This document shows, one piece after another, positions 46,320 to 58,959 of a DNA stretch of 64,000 nucleotides. The stretch spans positions 7,564,001 through 7,628,000 of the forward strand of contig CM082597.2 in the NCBI GenBank assembly GCA_040954595.2, written 5' to 3'. The stretch's first letter is position 1. The number at the start of each line of letters is the position of its first letter. This DNA comes from Balanoglossus misakiensis. Lineage: Eukaryota > Hemichordata. Both the position numbers and the translations under genes were made by a program. The notes beneath the pieces are model-generated. The model was not told the origin of the DNA and did not search any database. It saw nothing but the letters and a program-made list of their open reading frames with translations.

Positions 46320-49091
46320 CGTTATAATACCAGATGGGAGCGCAGTGATCGACGAAAGTAAGCGGACGCTAGAACATAGACCACTACGCGGATAGGGTAT
46401 CTGCAATGTATGATGGTATAATTTGCGTTCAACATAGCGTCTAGTACATAACATGGCCAACGCACGCACTCAGAACGCAAACTGTCCCACAACACCTAGA
46501 CTCTATGGCAGTCGCTGTGCCTGTCGATAAGGAATGGAACTTTCGTTCTGCGACAGAAATGAACCATGATGTCAAACCAAATTTTGCGTAACAGGGCGCA
46601 CGGCTTAGTCATCGACAGAATACCGGATTCCATCAATTTAGCAAGATCGCCGCATTGAATCAGGGGTCACCGTGCAAACTATTGAATGAGAGAGCAAAAT
46701 CTTATGTGTGAACTTCAAAATGACCACCAATTCTATGTCGAAAATTTAAAGTAGCGATTTTCATGAAAACAAGATGCTGAACACCTTATTTTCTGTTTTG
46801 ATACCAAAGGAATCCTCACACGCTTTACAAGAGAGAATTGAAACGAGGGACAATCTCTCCTCCAGGCGGCACCTACATTGGTATCAAAAGTGGAGGCAAA
46901 TTGAAGAGGATGGTCGTGTGATTATTTGTCGTCTTTACTGTCAACAAAAAAAAGTACTTCATCACACAGATAGGCAATAAGTATCAATTCATCACGATTC
47001 ATAGACTAGCCTACTAGTCGCTTGGTGAATTTTGGAATCTCAATACTTTGTGTGTGCGTGCTTGCCTTGAGCGTATTTCTGGTAGTGAGAGTTTCGAATT
47101 TGGGACTGAGCTCATGGTGTCGGGTAGCTTCGACTACGCAGTTCCTAGACACACGCGCTGAACTCGTTGTCTTTTACTCCACACACGCTACATTGGGAGA
47201 CTCGGAACAAAGTGTTTTTAAAATGTATATATTAGGAAATAACGAAGCCCTTAGACTTGGAGTGAGACCACACGAGTCATTGAAATCCGTGTAAAGACAA
47301 AGGAAGTGACCAATACCCGGATGTTGTCAGTTGAGTCAGACTATACTGCAAAACAGATTACAACAGGTTAGCGGGAAAAGGCGCGCAATCTTTCATCGGG
47401 ACTCACGCGTCTGCAAAACTTCCTCTATCATTTAATTTCCTTATTCCGTTCACCGGGCAAATACTGCTATATTCAGTGAATTATGATTCCAGAATGTAAG
47501 ATTTTACGCGTCGAAAAGATTAGAGTTCTTATTGTTTGTATTGAATTCTATCATTGACCTAGACCCTGTCATAGACCCTAGAGAAAGGATCCATGATTTG
47601 ACAATTAAACGAATTCAAAAATGCACATGGCGCTTACGAACCAACGTATCGGATCACGTCCGATCGCACGCTACCCGATAAACCATCCATTTCATGAAAA
47701 ATACGATTTCAGATATTCTTCTAACGTTGTTGGTTAAAGTTCCACCTTCTTTAATTGTTTTTTTTTTCGCTATTCTGTATTTTTATTCTGTCTATCAACC
47801 ATGGATTTATGTTTAGTACTTGTGTGTTGATCCCATATGTGTGCAATAGATATCGTTATTGTTTCATAGTTGTATTCAAGTCCGCACTTGAATGCGTTTG
47901 TCAAAAAAAAAATTACGCGACTTTTATTTTCACGCTATTTTGGCTCTCGCGTATTTCGCGAAAATAAAGTGTTTTACAGTAGTTGATACACAAAGAGGTA
48001 TGTAGGTACAGGTGCCTCAGAAGATTTGTTGCACTATTGTGAGCAGTCGCTATCTGTGACCGACGCAAATGGTATCTGCCACTGTGTTGAAGACGTGAAC
48101 TAGAATTTCCATTCAAACTGAATGGAAATGTAAGGTGGTTACGCATTCCAGAGATTGACTAGACTCTCCCGGTTTTAAAATTTAGGGCAAGTACTGGGGA
48201 AAAATCAATTTATATCCGTATATTTGTCGTCGCAGTACGGATACGGTTAACTGGCGTCGATGGCGACCCGGGCCCGGCCGCAAACGATCGTAGACCTCAA
48301 TCCCACGGGTCGCAGATATCATTTCAGAGAGTCGAAGATGCCACTTGCGACTCGCACTTTCGGTCGCAGATCAAAACCACCTTATACACCTCTGGAAAAA
48401 CGACACAAAACAAAAATACTGAAAAATAGCCAGAAGTTACATACTGTTGCCTTTTAATCGTCAAAATTATTGTTACAGTACACGATGCTAGTCACGACTA
48501 TTTAAAAAAGGCAGACCGAAATAACAAACTGGGAACCATTTTTGTTCCCTAAGGATTTATCCTAAAATGTCCGTAACTATGTTGATGCCCATACACAAGA
48601 AGTCACGGGAACAAGAGAACCTTATCTTACTGATCTTTGTAAATTCTACTCCACGACTGTAGAGTTTCAAATTTCACGATTTCATTTTTCTTTGAATCCC
48701 GACGGTAGGCAGTGTGTCGATATGGAAATTTCCCTAAAACAAAACTCATAATTGTGTCGGACATATTATTTGTTTTCTTAGATACTTTGCAAAATAACAT
48801 TGTTGTTCGCAATGCATGATGGGACCCAGTCCTTTGTAGTTGGTTTGATATCTGACGGTGTGTATGACTTGGGTTTCTGAAAAAAAGCGATTACCTGCAG
48901 TGACCTTTGACCTTCCTTTCCGTGACCTTATCGACTTGTACGACATACATATGCGTTACCCTCACAGGTACAGGCGCGGATATTGAGTTTTGACCCTTGT
49001 TTCCGCCTGGATTTGGTCAGTCAATCAATGTGCAACGAGATGGTCTGTAGTGCATCGACAGGAATGGATCGGGTATTTACCGACATAGTAC
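46320..49091. other. Gene-poor stretch
   Basis: Short open frames only. A small inverted pair (AAGGTGGTT near 48131 and AACCACCTTAT near 48376) brackets a 65-codon frame starting ATGGCGACCCGGGC at 48260 in GC-rich sequence. I see no family signature. Confidence 0.4.
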
Positions 49092-49115
49092 CACAGGGAA
49101 CTTAGTAATTTTGTT

Positions 49116-49166
<51 letters not shown>

Positions 49167-50244
49167 AAGATTGGTAATAAAATTTAAAAAAAAATCAATG
49201 TGTCATTTCTTGATATGTTTGTCGATGTTGTAGATAACTGTAAAAAAAACCCCAACCATAATCGTGGAAAACACGACCTAGGTCGCCGAATGTCACTACC
49301 GTCTTACATACAGGCAAGGGTGGAATCCACATGCCCTGGATCTAGGCTCATGGGCCACCTTCAAGGCCCTGAAAAATCACCCCATTCACCAGCGAGCGAT
49401 TAAATTATGCCACCATAGGCATTGAAATTTATCTCACTGACCTAATTTGGGCTTCACTTCATCTATCGACCTGCAAACGAGTGGAAAAACGGCGATTTCC
49501 AAGTCGTACCCAGTCAAATTCAATCACATTTGAATCACGCGCCCGATGGTGATGGCTCCGTTTTCTCTGCCTATTTAAATTGACCAATCGGGCGCCCTGT
49601 AAAGGCTGCCTCGGCCACCCGATTGTTTATTGCTCAACTCGTACGAGTACGTGTAACTGCGTTCAAAATAACGCGAAAAAAAGGAGGCGAAACCTTAAGA
49701 GTCATACAGATAAATGGATACTTCCCAACTCTTTGTCATAAAATCTACCATTTTACGTCTTGAATACAGTGCAGTCGATAGTCAGAACGTACACTTCCGG
49801 GTGTTGCTTTACAGGGCGCCCGATTGGTCAATTTAAATAGGCAGAGAAAACGGAGCCATCACCATCGGGCGCGTGATTCAAATGTGATTGAATTTGACTG
49901 GGTACGACTTGGAAATCGCCGTTTTTCCACTCGTTTGCAGGTCGATAGATGAAGTGAAGCCCAAATTAGGTCAGTGAGATAAATTTCAATGCCTATGGTG
50001 GCATAATTTAATCGCTCGCTGGTGAATGGGGTGATTTTTCAGGGCCTTGAAGGTGGCCCATGAGCCTAGATCCAGGGCATGTGGATTCCACCCTTGCCTG
50101 TATGTAAGACGGTAGTGACATTCGGCGACCTAGGTCGTGTTTTCCACGATTATGGTTGGGTTTTTTTTTACAGTTATCTACAACATCGACAAACATATCA
50201 AGAAATGACACATTGATTTTTTTTTAAATTTTATTACCAATCTT

Positions 50245-50304
<60 letters not shown>

Positions 50305-50335
50305 AACAAAATTACTAAGTTCCCTGTGATAGTAC
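49085..50335. mobile_element. 1.24-kb fold-back element with 513-bp arms
   Basis: ATAGTAC is duplicated at 49085-49091 and 50329-50335. Arms 49092-49604 and 49807-50328 are almost identical inverse copies around a 202-base spacer. Terminal CACAGGGAACTTAG is followed by a (TTG)n run. One substitution was noticed in the compared part of the arms, apart from repeat length. The same 67-codon frame appears in both arms with one changed residue (N/K). No transposase is present. Confidence 0.85.
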
Positions 50336-51171
50336 ATGAACAGCGACTGAATAGCTAAACCCCTGATTATAGCCCATGGGAAACCCCCTACACCTTCAAA
50401 CAGATCCGCAGGATCTATACGGACGTTGACCAGACCGTATACTATATTCGAAACACAATTAATTTTCGACTCACCCCAAAGTACAAAATGACAACATGAA
50501 AACACCTAATTCTGAAAGATTCAAGTAAGCTATGCATTCAACGGTGATAATTTTTTTTCAATCTCAAATCGATTGAAACATTTCTCAGTCAGTGACAAAA
50601 TTTGAAATTATTAGAGTATTGTTACTGGTAGCTGTGGTACGCAGCTGTACCGTTGCCCCCCCCCCCCCCCCACGGTACAGGTGCGTACCACAGCTTTGTT
50701 ACTGGTATATTGTATTTGAATTGACCTTTTATCGCTGTCAAATGTTGTGCAACGTTGTTATTAATTTCACACGTTTTCCCCTTATTTTTTCAACTTAATT
50801 CTAGACCAAGTGGACATAATTTTCCATTATCTTCAAATGTGGATCAAAATTTTAGAAAAAATACGGTAAAAGTTATGAGGTTAATTTTCTGAAAAATGAC
50901 GACAAGTTGACTAATGGTGTTAATTGAAAGGGTTGTTCAGTCGATAAATTGCGTCAATGGTGATCAATGTGAATGTCATGGTATATTGGTGACAGAACGA
51001 CATAGTATACAGAGAGGTAACAATACCTATGACCGAAAAATGAAATGAATTCTAGTCAGGGCTTGAAATGAGTTTTCAACTATCCACAATGCTGATTATA
51101 CACGTCCTTGTTTTGTTCTATTTCATGCTTCAAGTATTGGAATAAGAAACGGCAGTTTGAACAACCGGTTA

Positions 51172-51983
51172 TTAGGCTACATTCACAAACACCTCTGGAA
51201 GGGGGGGGGGGGGGCGGGAGAATTCAATTTTTTTTACCGCTAATTTTCACACGCCCCCCTTCCGAACTGCCAATATTTTCAAATCCCCCCTTCCGAACTG
51301 CCAAAATTTTGAACCCCCCCCCCCATTTTCTTTCACAGAGCAAAACACATCACCTATCTATCTTGTAAAAAGAAAAACAGCGCTCCCATGAAAAGAATTT
51401 GAAGCTGATGTTTCCCCTCATCAGTGGGTATTAAAACTGAACATTGTTTTTATTTTTTAAGTACATATATTTGTATTCTGTGTTGGGAGACATTGTAAAC
51501 CGAGAATTGAAGGGGTGGGTTTGGGAGGGGTGTCCCCCTCCCACGTAAGAAAATTTTCTAAAATACAGAGCTCAAAGTTGCATTTTAATGAACCCGGCAA
51601 AAGCAAATTAACTCAACTACCGGTATGTTGGGGAGGACAAATTTAACCGTCGCCGCTCAAAGTTATCATGGGGTGGGGCAAGTCCCCTGATCTGGGACAC
51701 TAGATAAACCAGTCAATGATTGAAAGGTGTTGATGAATGCAGGGGGTGGGTGTGGGAGGGGGTGTCCCCCTCCCACATTAGAAAATTTTGTAAAATAAAG
51801 GGCGCGAAACTGCATTTTTGTGGACTCAAAATAAATATTTAGTCGTTAAAGTTTTCAAGTCCCCCCCCTTTCAGTCCCTAAATTATTTCAAATCCCCCCC
51901 CTTACATACCCTCAATTTTTTCAAACCCCCCCTCAATTCTCCTGCCCCCCCCCCCTCCAGAGGTGTTTGTGAATGCAGCCTTA
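51172..51983. mobile_element. PIF/Harbinger-like element with TTA target duplication
   Basis: TTA lies at 51172-51174 and 51981-51983. The inverted ends GGCTACATTCACAAACACCT and AGGTGTTTGTGAATGCAGCC, then G-runs and C-runs, enclose 806 bases. A 3-bp TTA duplication with GG-starting ends fits PIF/Harbinger. Non-coding. Confidence 0.7.
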
Positions 51984-52936
51984 TCAAATGAAACAAAACT
52001 ATAGACTAGGACAACATTTTTTTCAATTAAGATTACTATATGTCGACACTTCAAGGTACCGTGACAAGTGGAATTCTTAGAATCAACAAATCAAGCTGTA
52101 TACATATGGTTTCTGAGAATACGATTGTACATTTTGCTTTACGTGTTTTAGTACGTAGTCCTTACTTGGAACTATTTTACAAGTTTATCTAAGATATAAA
52201 TGGTTAGAGGTATTTAAATTCACAAGTTCCTCTAACACTAATGACCACAACGCACGGTACCTAAGACAACACATTCTGATAAATGTGTCAAAGATATCAA
52301 CAAGGCACCATCGTTGGAGTGAACAAACCTACCCGAATTAACGACCGCGAGTTTGACAAGATGTCGGGCATCAATATTCAACACACACAAAACTGCAAGT
52401 GTCAAATGATGAAATCGGAACGTCTCAAAAGTGGTAAAAAGTCACAGACAAGCAAAACATTTAAAAGTATTAAAAACATCACCACACGGAAGTCCTAAAA
52501 ATAATATGTCACGAGCTATTCATCGTCGGAATCGGTCAATGCATTGCCTGGGACATCTGTATTGACAGCGGGCGCGGGCGTTTCGATGCTGGTGTTTCCG
52601 CTTCACATTGAAATAAAAAAAAGAATTTCATGTCCAGTCAATGATAGTTCTTTATGTTCCCTTCTTTTACCAAAAGCTAAACCCGAATATTGGCGGTGTT
52701 GCCAGCAGCAAATTCTGCAGCGCCCCCACGCGACAGGAGTTAACAAGCAATGCGTTTCTCAACAACTCGAGTATTTACGCCCAATACAACAGAGGGCGCA
52801 AATGTTTCAATGGGTTCAGCTTTTCGTTCAGCTGAGTCAACTGAGCGGTTTTCGATTGTATCGGCATTTTTGGCGTTTTGAAAGCCAAGTAACATGCAAC
52901 ACAAGAACTAACGGAGATGTAAGATGTATAATAATA

Positions 52937-53064
52937 AGGTTATTACGAAAATACCGCAAAGTATGCACTCGGACATTAGCGCACGCATCGCCCTCCGCTG
53001 CGCGTCGGGCGATACTTGGCGCTAATGTCCGAGTGCATACTTTGCGGTATTTTCGTAATAACCT
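52937..53064. repeat. Perfect 46-bp-arm hairpin
   Basis: Left arm 52937-52982 and right arm 53019-53064 are exact inverses (starts AGGTTATTACGAAAATACCG). The 36-base loop contains a further ATCGCCC/GGGCGAT stem. It may be a tiny fold-back element. Much of a 186-codon open frame here is created by this hairpin. Confidence 0.8.
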
Positions 53065-53269
53065 CATATTATTGGTTGGACATGAAAGTGTGAGTTTAGA
53101 CTGAGGTATAAAGTAAATAAAAAAAATCCACAATAACAGCGACAGATTAAATATTTTTGAGAGACTTCTTTCACACATGTAAAACATTGAACTAGTTTTT
53201 TTTGTCCTATTGATTTGTACATGGTATCCTTTTGATGTACACTTTTGTAGTTATGAAACCTTTTGCAAT

Positions 53270-53790
53270 CATATTTTAATAAAAGAAAAAAAAGAATTTG
53301 TTTTTAATTTTTTTGTAAAAAAAATGATCTTTTTTGACCTCAAAAAGTGGCCAAAATGGCATTTTTGTATTGATTGAGGTCAAAAAGACTGCTTTATTTT
53401 TTAAAGTCACCACTTTTAATATAGAATTGACTTTCCATATACATTGTATCACCAGATAAATCATGAAGAAAACCGTGTGGTTTAATTTTTTCTAAAAATG
53501 ACGTTTTTGGGGCAAACAAATGGTCAAAAAGGCAATTTTGTGTTGTTTTGGGTCAATCGGACTACTTTTTTCGTAATATTCACCAAATTTTACATAGAAT
53601 AAGCATATCATATGTCATCAGATCTCAGAATGTGACGAAAACAAAGTGTTTTAGTGTTTTCTAAAAATAACCTGTTTTGGGTTAAAAATTGCCAAAATGG
53701 CAATTTTTTCTTGAGTGGGGTCAATAAGACTGACTTTTTTGGAATCAGCACATTTGTTACATAGAATGGACTTCTCATACCTTCCTTACC
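53270..53790 (+). repeat. Diverged tandem repeat, three units of about 170 bp
   Basis: Blocks with CCAAAATGGCATTTT, GTCAAAAAGGCAATTTT and GCCAAAATGGCAATTTT occur near 53350, 53522 and 53691. Each is followed about 65 bases later by CATAGAAT- or TATAGAAT-like sequence. AT-rich and non-coding. Confidence 0.65.
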
Positions 53791-54044
53791 CAAAATTCTG
53801 ATTAACGGCGCCTATCTCCTAGCGTAGTAAGAACACCAAGTTCAACTACTATTACTAAAATCTAAATATAGTGTACAGTTCATGGGTCTATAAAAATTGT
53901 GACAGCGTTTTACTATTACATTTCAGGTAAAGCGGAGACCATGTCAGACTGTTTGAAGGCTTTGTTTACCATCTATTTATTCTGCCACAAAATCAAGGTA
54001 TTAAAGGCTGATGGTGTAGATTTTTCTAAAGCATCTTTATGTCC

Positions 54045-54735
54045 TTGAATCCCATACTGGAATTGTAGAACATGCAAGAGAGGACCACTGTCATGTGCTG
54101 GAGAGAATAGCTTCCTGTGTCCGTGCTGGTACGATACCCAACATTGATGTCAGAAAAATTGTTGAAGCACTCCAGGTGTGTAAATATATTTACATTCATT
54201 TTCTTTAATAAACATTGACAAACTCATGTAACTTGAATCTTGCACTTTGTGTCAGACCTTCCCTGTGATGCAATGCATGTCAAATGCAATGACCCATTTT
54301 GTTGTTTAAGGCATTTATCATATTTCCATTCAGTGGGATTGGCCATAAGCAGTAAATAAAACTTAAAAGGGAGAATTACTAATTTTGACATTTTCATGTG
54401 TTTCCTAACATTTTCAAAATCCTTTATGCAATGCAGTAACCGCACTTTGAATACAGAACAAACAAATAATACACTGGAACTGCACATTTTTGTTTAACTA
54501 CTCAGAAATTAAATTGTGTGTTTATTTTGTGATAGGATTTAAATACATGGGTATGAAGAAGAAGGCAGATTTGTCAAACTTGTCAGCAAATGGTACAAAG
54601 CAGCAGATGGCAGAGGGATTACTAAAGAAGAAAGGAGGAAGTTCAAAAAAGATATGTTGAACTCCATCTTGGTTGACTGGATGCCCTGGCATCATTACAA
54701 TCCTGATTACAGTAATATTGATCCCCTTAGGTATG
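54045..54735 (+). pseudogene. Frameshifted fragment of an unclassified transposon-linked gene
   Basis: An exon-like segment ending at 54177 before gtgtgt reads GIVEHAREDHCHVLERIASC, VRAGTIPNIDVRKIVEAL. A second segment from 54541 reads DLNTW, then with a one-base shift YEEEGRFVKLVSKWYKAAD and LVDWMPWHHYNPDYS, ending near 54731 before gtatgt. The protein-like quality and phase are good apart from the shift. I believe it belongs to a repeated invertebrate family but cannot name it. Confidence 0.5.
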
Positions 54736-55219
54736 TCAAAAAGCCAGCAAGTCAATAATGACCGTCTTTTATTCTGCAAATATCCTCTCTTTTCTAAACA
54801 GGTCTGATATTCTGTGCTGGTTTCATAGTCCTCGTTACCAAACTGTTACTGGGTTGATATTTCAGAGAAGTGCTTTTGCTTGCATAAGGGACCGTTCAGT
54901 TTTTACGGCTGGGGGGGGGGGGCAAGTTTGTGTCATCGGTTTTCAAAATCAGGCCGACCCCCCCTTCACCCAACACCAAAAATGATGACCCCACCTTTGA
55001 CAGACCCAAAAATATGATGACCCCCCCACGCCGAAAACATTCGCCGTCCTGATCCTATGTACACTGTATCCAATAAAGGGAATGAGGCTCCTCACACCTC
55101 AATTATAAATTTCTTAAAAGTAATTGAAATATGTAATAGTATATCGTTGCAATAAAGAAATCTATGATCAAAATAAAATGACAAGTAAATACAATAGTTG
55201 GTAGAATTGGTAAAACAAG

Positions 55220-55530
55220 CAAAGTGGCGGGGGTGGGCTTGGGAGGATGTGTCCCCCTCCCACATAAGAAAATTTTGTAAAATACGGTGCTCAAAGATGC
55301 ATTTTAATGAACTCAAAAGCAAATTAACTCAATGTTAGGCAGGACAAATTTTAATTTTGGCACTCCACTCAAAGTAAGCATGGGGGTGGGGTGGCAAGAA
55401 GTCTGCCCGGCCTGGTGCACTAGACAAACCAGCAAATAAATGATATGTGGCGAATAATGGAGGGGGTGGGTGTGGGTAAGAAAATTTTGTAAAATAAAGG
55501 GCGTGAAACTGCAATTTTGTGGACTCAAAA
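55220..55530 (+). repeat. Partial copy of the Harbinger-like element interior
   Basis: GGGGTGGGTGTGGG and AAAATTTTGTAAAATAAAGG match 51740-51830. The ends are missing. Confidence 0.6.
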
Positions 55531-55532
55531 GT

Positions 55533-55690
55533 AAAGTTTCAGAATGACCCATCATCACTCTAGCTTATGAACTCCTATTCCTTAAACATGGCAAAAATCG
55601 GCCATCTTGAAATTGTGTCGACCATGTGAGATTTTTATCACCCACCTAGGCAGCCAAAAAAACTATTTAAGGTCGGGAGAATTCCATGAC
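55533..55690 (-). mobile_element. Family C copy 3 (partial, reversed)
   Basis: TTTCAGAATGACCCATCATC through GGTCGGGAGAATTCC is the inverse of the left half of copies 1 and 2. Confidence 0.7.
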
Positions 55691-56781
55691 CTGGGTGCAT
55701 GTCCTTATTTAACAGAATCGCTCTGACCAAAGCAAAAACTTTCAGGTCATAATGTTTTCTATTTCAGATTATAATTTTTAGATATTGGTCTCTTCAAAAA
55801 CACCCCTAGACATCTTAGATGTTGTACCTTGGTGTTTTTATGTTATATTGTAGTTGATGATCAATTTATTGTGTACTGTTATTTTTGAAAGAAAAATCAA
55901 CATTCAGGATCAGTTGAAATGCCTGTTTAAATGCTTTGACAATTTCTCCCTTTTTCTATTACATCCATATCCTGTCATGTGCTGACTCGACTGTATTATT
56001 TTAAATGTGGCAAAATACATGAATGAACTGTTAAAATAAACGGTTTTACCATATACTTTCCCCAGTTGATGGAAGCAAATATGTGTCACAATTTTAAACA
56101 GCATATTTTATAAATAAATGCCAGTACTAGTCAATGCTCTCTGGTCCATCATTGAGGCAGTAGTATCAAGCTGTCTCCTCCTGTCATGATAGTCTTTTTC
56201 CTGTCTCACTTTGATTTTCTTTTACAGTACAAAATTCCTTATAAGTTTCTGTAACCCAAACTATAGAAGACTAATGGTTATTCTACACAGCGAACAAAAT
56301 GGCAATTTATGCAAATTATCCAAGCTACTGTTAAATGTGTACATGGTGTGTAAATGGCAAGGTCTGGTTCACTGAGCTGTAGGTAACACACATGTAATGT
56401 TAGGCACCTCAACGAGCATTAATCATATAAAGTAAACTTCACACATTTTGTATTTTGTTCAAATCATTTAATTAGGCAAAACCAAAATAATATATACCTG
56501 TACAGTTATAAGTTAAATTGATCCAGTATTGGACCCAAAATGGGTACAAAATATATACACATAGTCGCATAATGATGACCCTCTTCTTGTCAAGTTGGCG
56601 GCATTGTAGGTGAGGGAAGGACACATTTTTCATGAGTAGAACAAAATGTGTTCACAAACCATTCACACAAGGTCTACTTTGTTAATGGACTGGAAATTTC
56701 CTTGAATGTGCCAAAAGTAATTTGAAAATGCACCCTTTTAAAAAATTCCCAACTCCTCCAGAAGTGTTTTTGAATTGAGTC
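55691..56781. other. No recognisable features
   Basis: AT-rich sequence with no open frame of note. It may be the untranslated tail of the minus-strand ORF that follows. Confidence 0.5.
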
Positions 56782-57435
56782 TTAGAGCACTTTTTTACTT
56801 TTCATGACAACAAATTCCTCCCACATGCTGTGTATTTTGGTTATAGTTATCTTCACGTAAAACCCAACTAACATCCATGTTGTCCTAAACCTGATGTGAT
56901 CAACAGATACTGAAAGTTTGCCTTCCGTTAAGGGTTTGTGAACATATTTTGTTAATTCACTTGGTATAAAGCCAATATGTTGCCATCCATTGCCCACATC
57001 CAAGTCGACTGCAATTGCATTCTTGTCCAGTTTGTTTGTAAGATCTGGCCATAAGCATGCTTTAACAGGAAGCTTCTGATCATAGAGTCTAATGTAGCCA
57101 CGCTCAAGAATTTCCTGTCTTCTCCTGTCATGACATACCCCTAACACCTTGAATGGCACACTGTGTTCAATATTATTGGGATCATCTTCATCATCAATGT
57201 TATTAATTCTTCCTATACTAGCAGTGTCACTACTAACACTGGAAATAGACATTAACTCAAGAGAATCAGCTAGTGAATTTGTGTTGTCATTTACAATAGT
57301 CCACTTCCACAACATTAAAAAGGATCTACCATTGATATTAACAAGACAACAATCACTCTTGGAACACTTTATCAGTGATGGCATGTTAAAAACATTGAGT
57401 CTTTCATCTGATAGTTTAATTACACCATGTGACAT
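56782..57435 (-). CDS. HIRAN-like domain ORF, 217 aa
   Basis: One intronless frame from ATG 57433-57435 to the stop. The first 90 residues are Ser/Asp-rich, including an acidic DDEDD run at 81-85. From about residue 93 the pattern VPFKVLGVC, KLPVKACLWP, NKLDKNAIAVDL, WQHIGFIPSEL (to residue 161) fits the HIRAN fold (conserved D.NAI.V and IG.IP). The final segment alternates beta-strand-like residues. HIRAN domains bind DNA 3' ends, and stand-alone or transposon-linked versions are common in cnidarians, molluscs and lancelets. It lies 0.5 kb downstream of the EXO1-like frame on the same strand and may be part of the same element. It is intact, so possibly still expressed. Confidence 0.6.
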   Translation of the reverse strand: MSHGVIKLSDERLNVFNMPSLIKCSKSDCCLVNINGRSFLMLWKWTIVNDNTNSLADSLELMSISSVSSDTASIGRINNIDDEDDPNNIEHSVPFKVLGVCHDRRRQEILERGYIRLYDQKLPVKACLWPDLTNKLDKNAIAVDLDVGNGWQHIGFIPSELTKYVHKPLTEGKLSVSVDHIRFRTTWMLVGFYVKITITKIHSMWEEFVVMKSKKVL

Positions 57436-58959
57436 GTCAGCAAATGGAGAAGACTAGGGTGCGATGATCTTCACAGTACGTAAACTAAGTGTAATAACAG
57501 GACAGCATGGCAATGTCCAATCCAAAGCGTCTTCCAGTCCCGTTACTTTGATTTCAAGATTCACAGACTGAAAAAGAGTGTACAGAATACATGTTGTATT
57601 AAGGCTCCATTACATGTAACTTTGGGCTATTTAATTGTCCCTTTCTGTTCAGTATATCAACTGTAGTTTCTTGTTCAACACTCCACAATAGAAAGAAAGA
57701 CAAAGTAGCTAGCAAATATGTGTGAAATTTACAAAGTCAAAAACTTCCTGTATTAATTGTTCAATAGACAAAATATGGCTGACTCTATTACAAATGCATG
57801 TGAGGTATGACCATGAGGTATGACCAAGAAAACTTGCACGAGTAAGGTAACATCTAATGCAAGATGAGAGGTGGACTAGCATTCATCAAAGTGTTTACAT
57901 GATTATACTGACTCATTTTTCAATGCTGAATAAAATATCCAAATTATCTGACCTTTTATCTTACCTCTGTAAATATGGATGAAGGGCTGTAGTTATTAAT
58001 GACAGAAAAATCATTAACTGAATTATTCCCAACAGCAAGGCCAAGAGCGGTTTCTTTACTCAACATTCTGTAGAGCATGGTGTTAAGAACAAATATTTGG
58101 CAAATGATGATACAGTGTAGGTATTTGTGAATCACATATACAAACATTTCAATCACAGATCAAAGCAATTTTTAACATTGAAGTATGTTCAAGACCACTG
58201 GTTCAATTGTGATACAGAATATAATAAAAGAGTATTAATTTATAGATATACAATTAAAGGATACCTTCCAATGTAAGGCATGTCTTTGTACTATGCACCT
58301 TCATCATAGGTGTTGAGGGGAACTATGTAGTGCGTGTCCAAATCGAAGACCAAATGATGCCTGAAAATGTTCACTGCCTTTTGCAAATTCTGTACATAAT
58401 CCTCGGGTACTTTTATTTGCATCTTTAGATATAGCCCCATCCTAGGAATAGCCTGAACAAAAGCATACATATTACCAATATGCAAATGAGTATAACATAT
58501 ACCTTAAAATGTTGTATTTCTTAAGAATCTCAATACAGACATGTACTAAATTTAATATACTGATTTTAAACTGCATATACACTTGCAGGTGTCATCAGTA
58601 CGACTGCTAGTGTAACATGATCAAGGATTCTGTCACATGAATTTACAAATTATTGTGTAACACAATACAGTATAATATCATATTTACCTGGAAAATATCC
58701 TTATCTTTAATTTGTTTAACAAATTCCACTGATCTGTTAATTCCAACTCCAGGAATTGATGGAAGATAGTCGCACACTGCTAACACACTTATATAAATAA
58801 ACTTAAGGAATGACTATTTCTCCATTTCAAAGCACTCCTGAAGTTTACTGGCATCAACCATGGGTGCTGTTCCAAACTTGCTATCTGTTTTGGTGAAAAC
58901 CTGTAATCATATTTGGAAAAAAATATAACTCAGAAAATACTAGTACACCCATACAAAAC

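Noticed and set aside
48260-48457. 65-codon GC-rich ORF starting MATRARP
   Set aside because: No recognisable domain, and it lies between small inverted repeats. Mentioned only as part of the gene-poor stretch.
49200-50211. Two identical 67-codon frames on opposite strands
   Set aside because: They are the two arms of the fold-back element and show no family features. Kept as repeat evidence, not as genes.
50224-50505. Poly-valine ORF
   Set aside because: It arises from the (AAC)n simple repeat of the fold-back arm.
52544-53104. 186-codon open frame
   Set aside because: About 40% of it is the hairpin read in both directions, and the composition is not protein-like.
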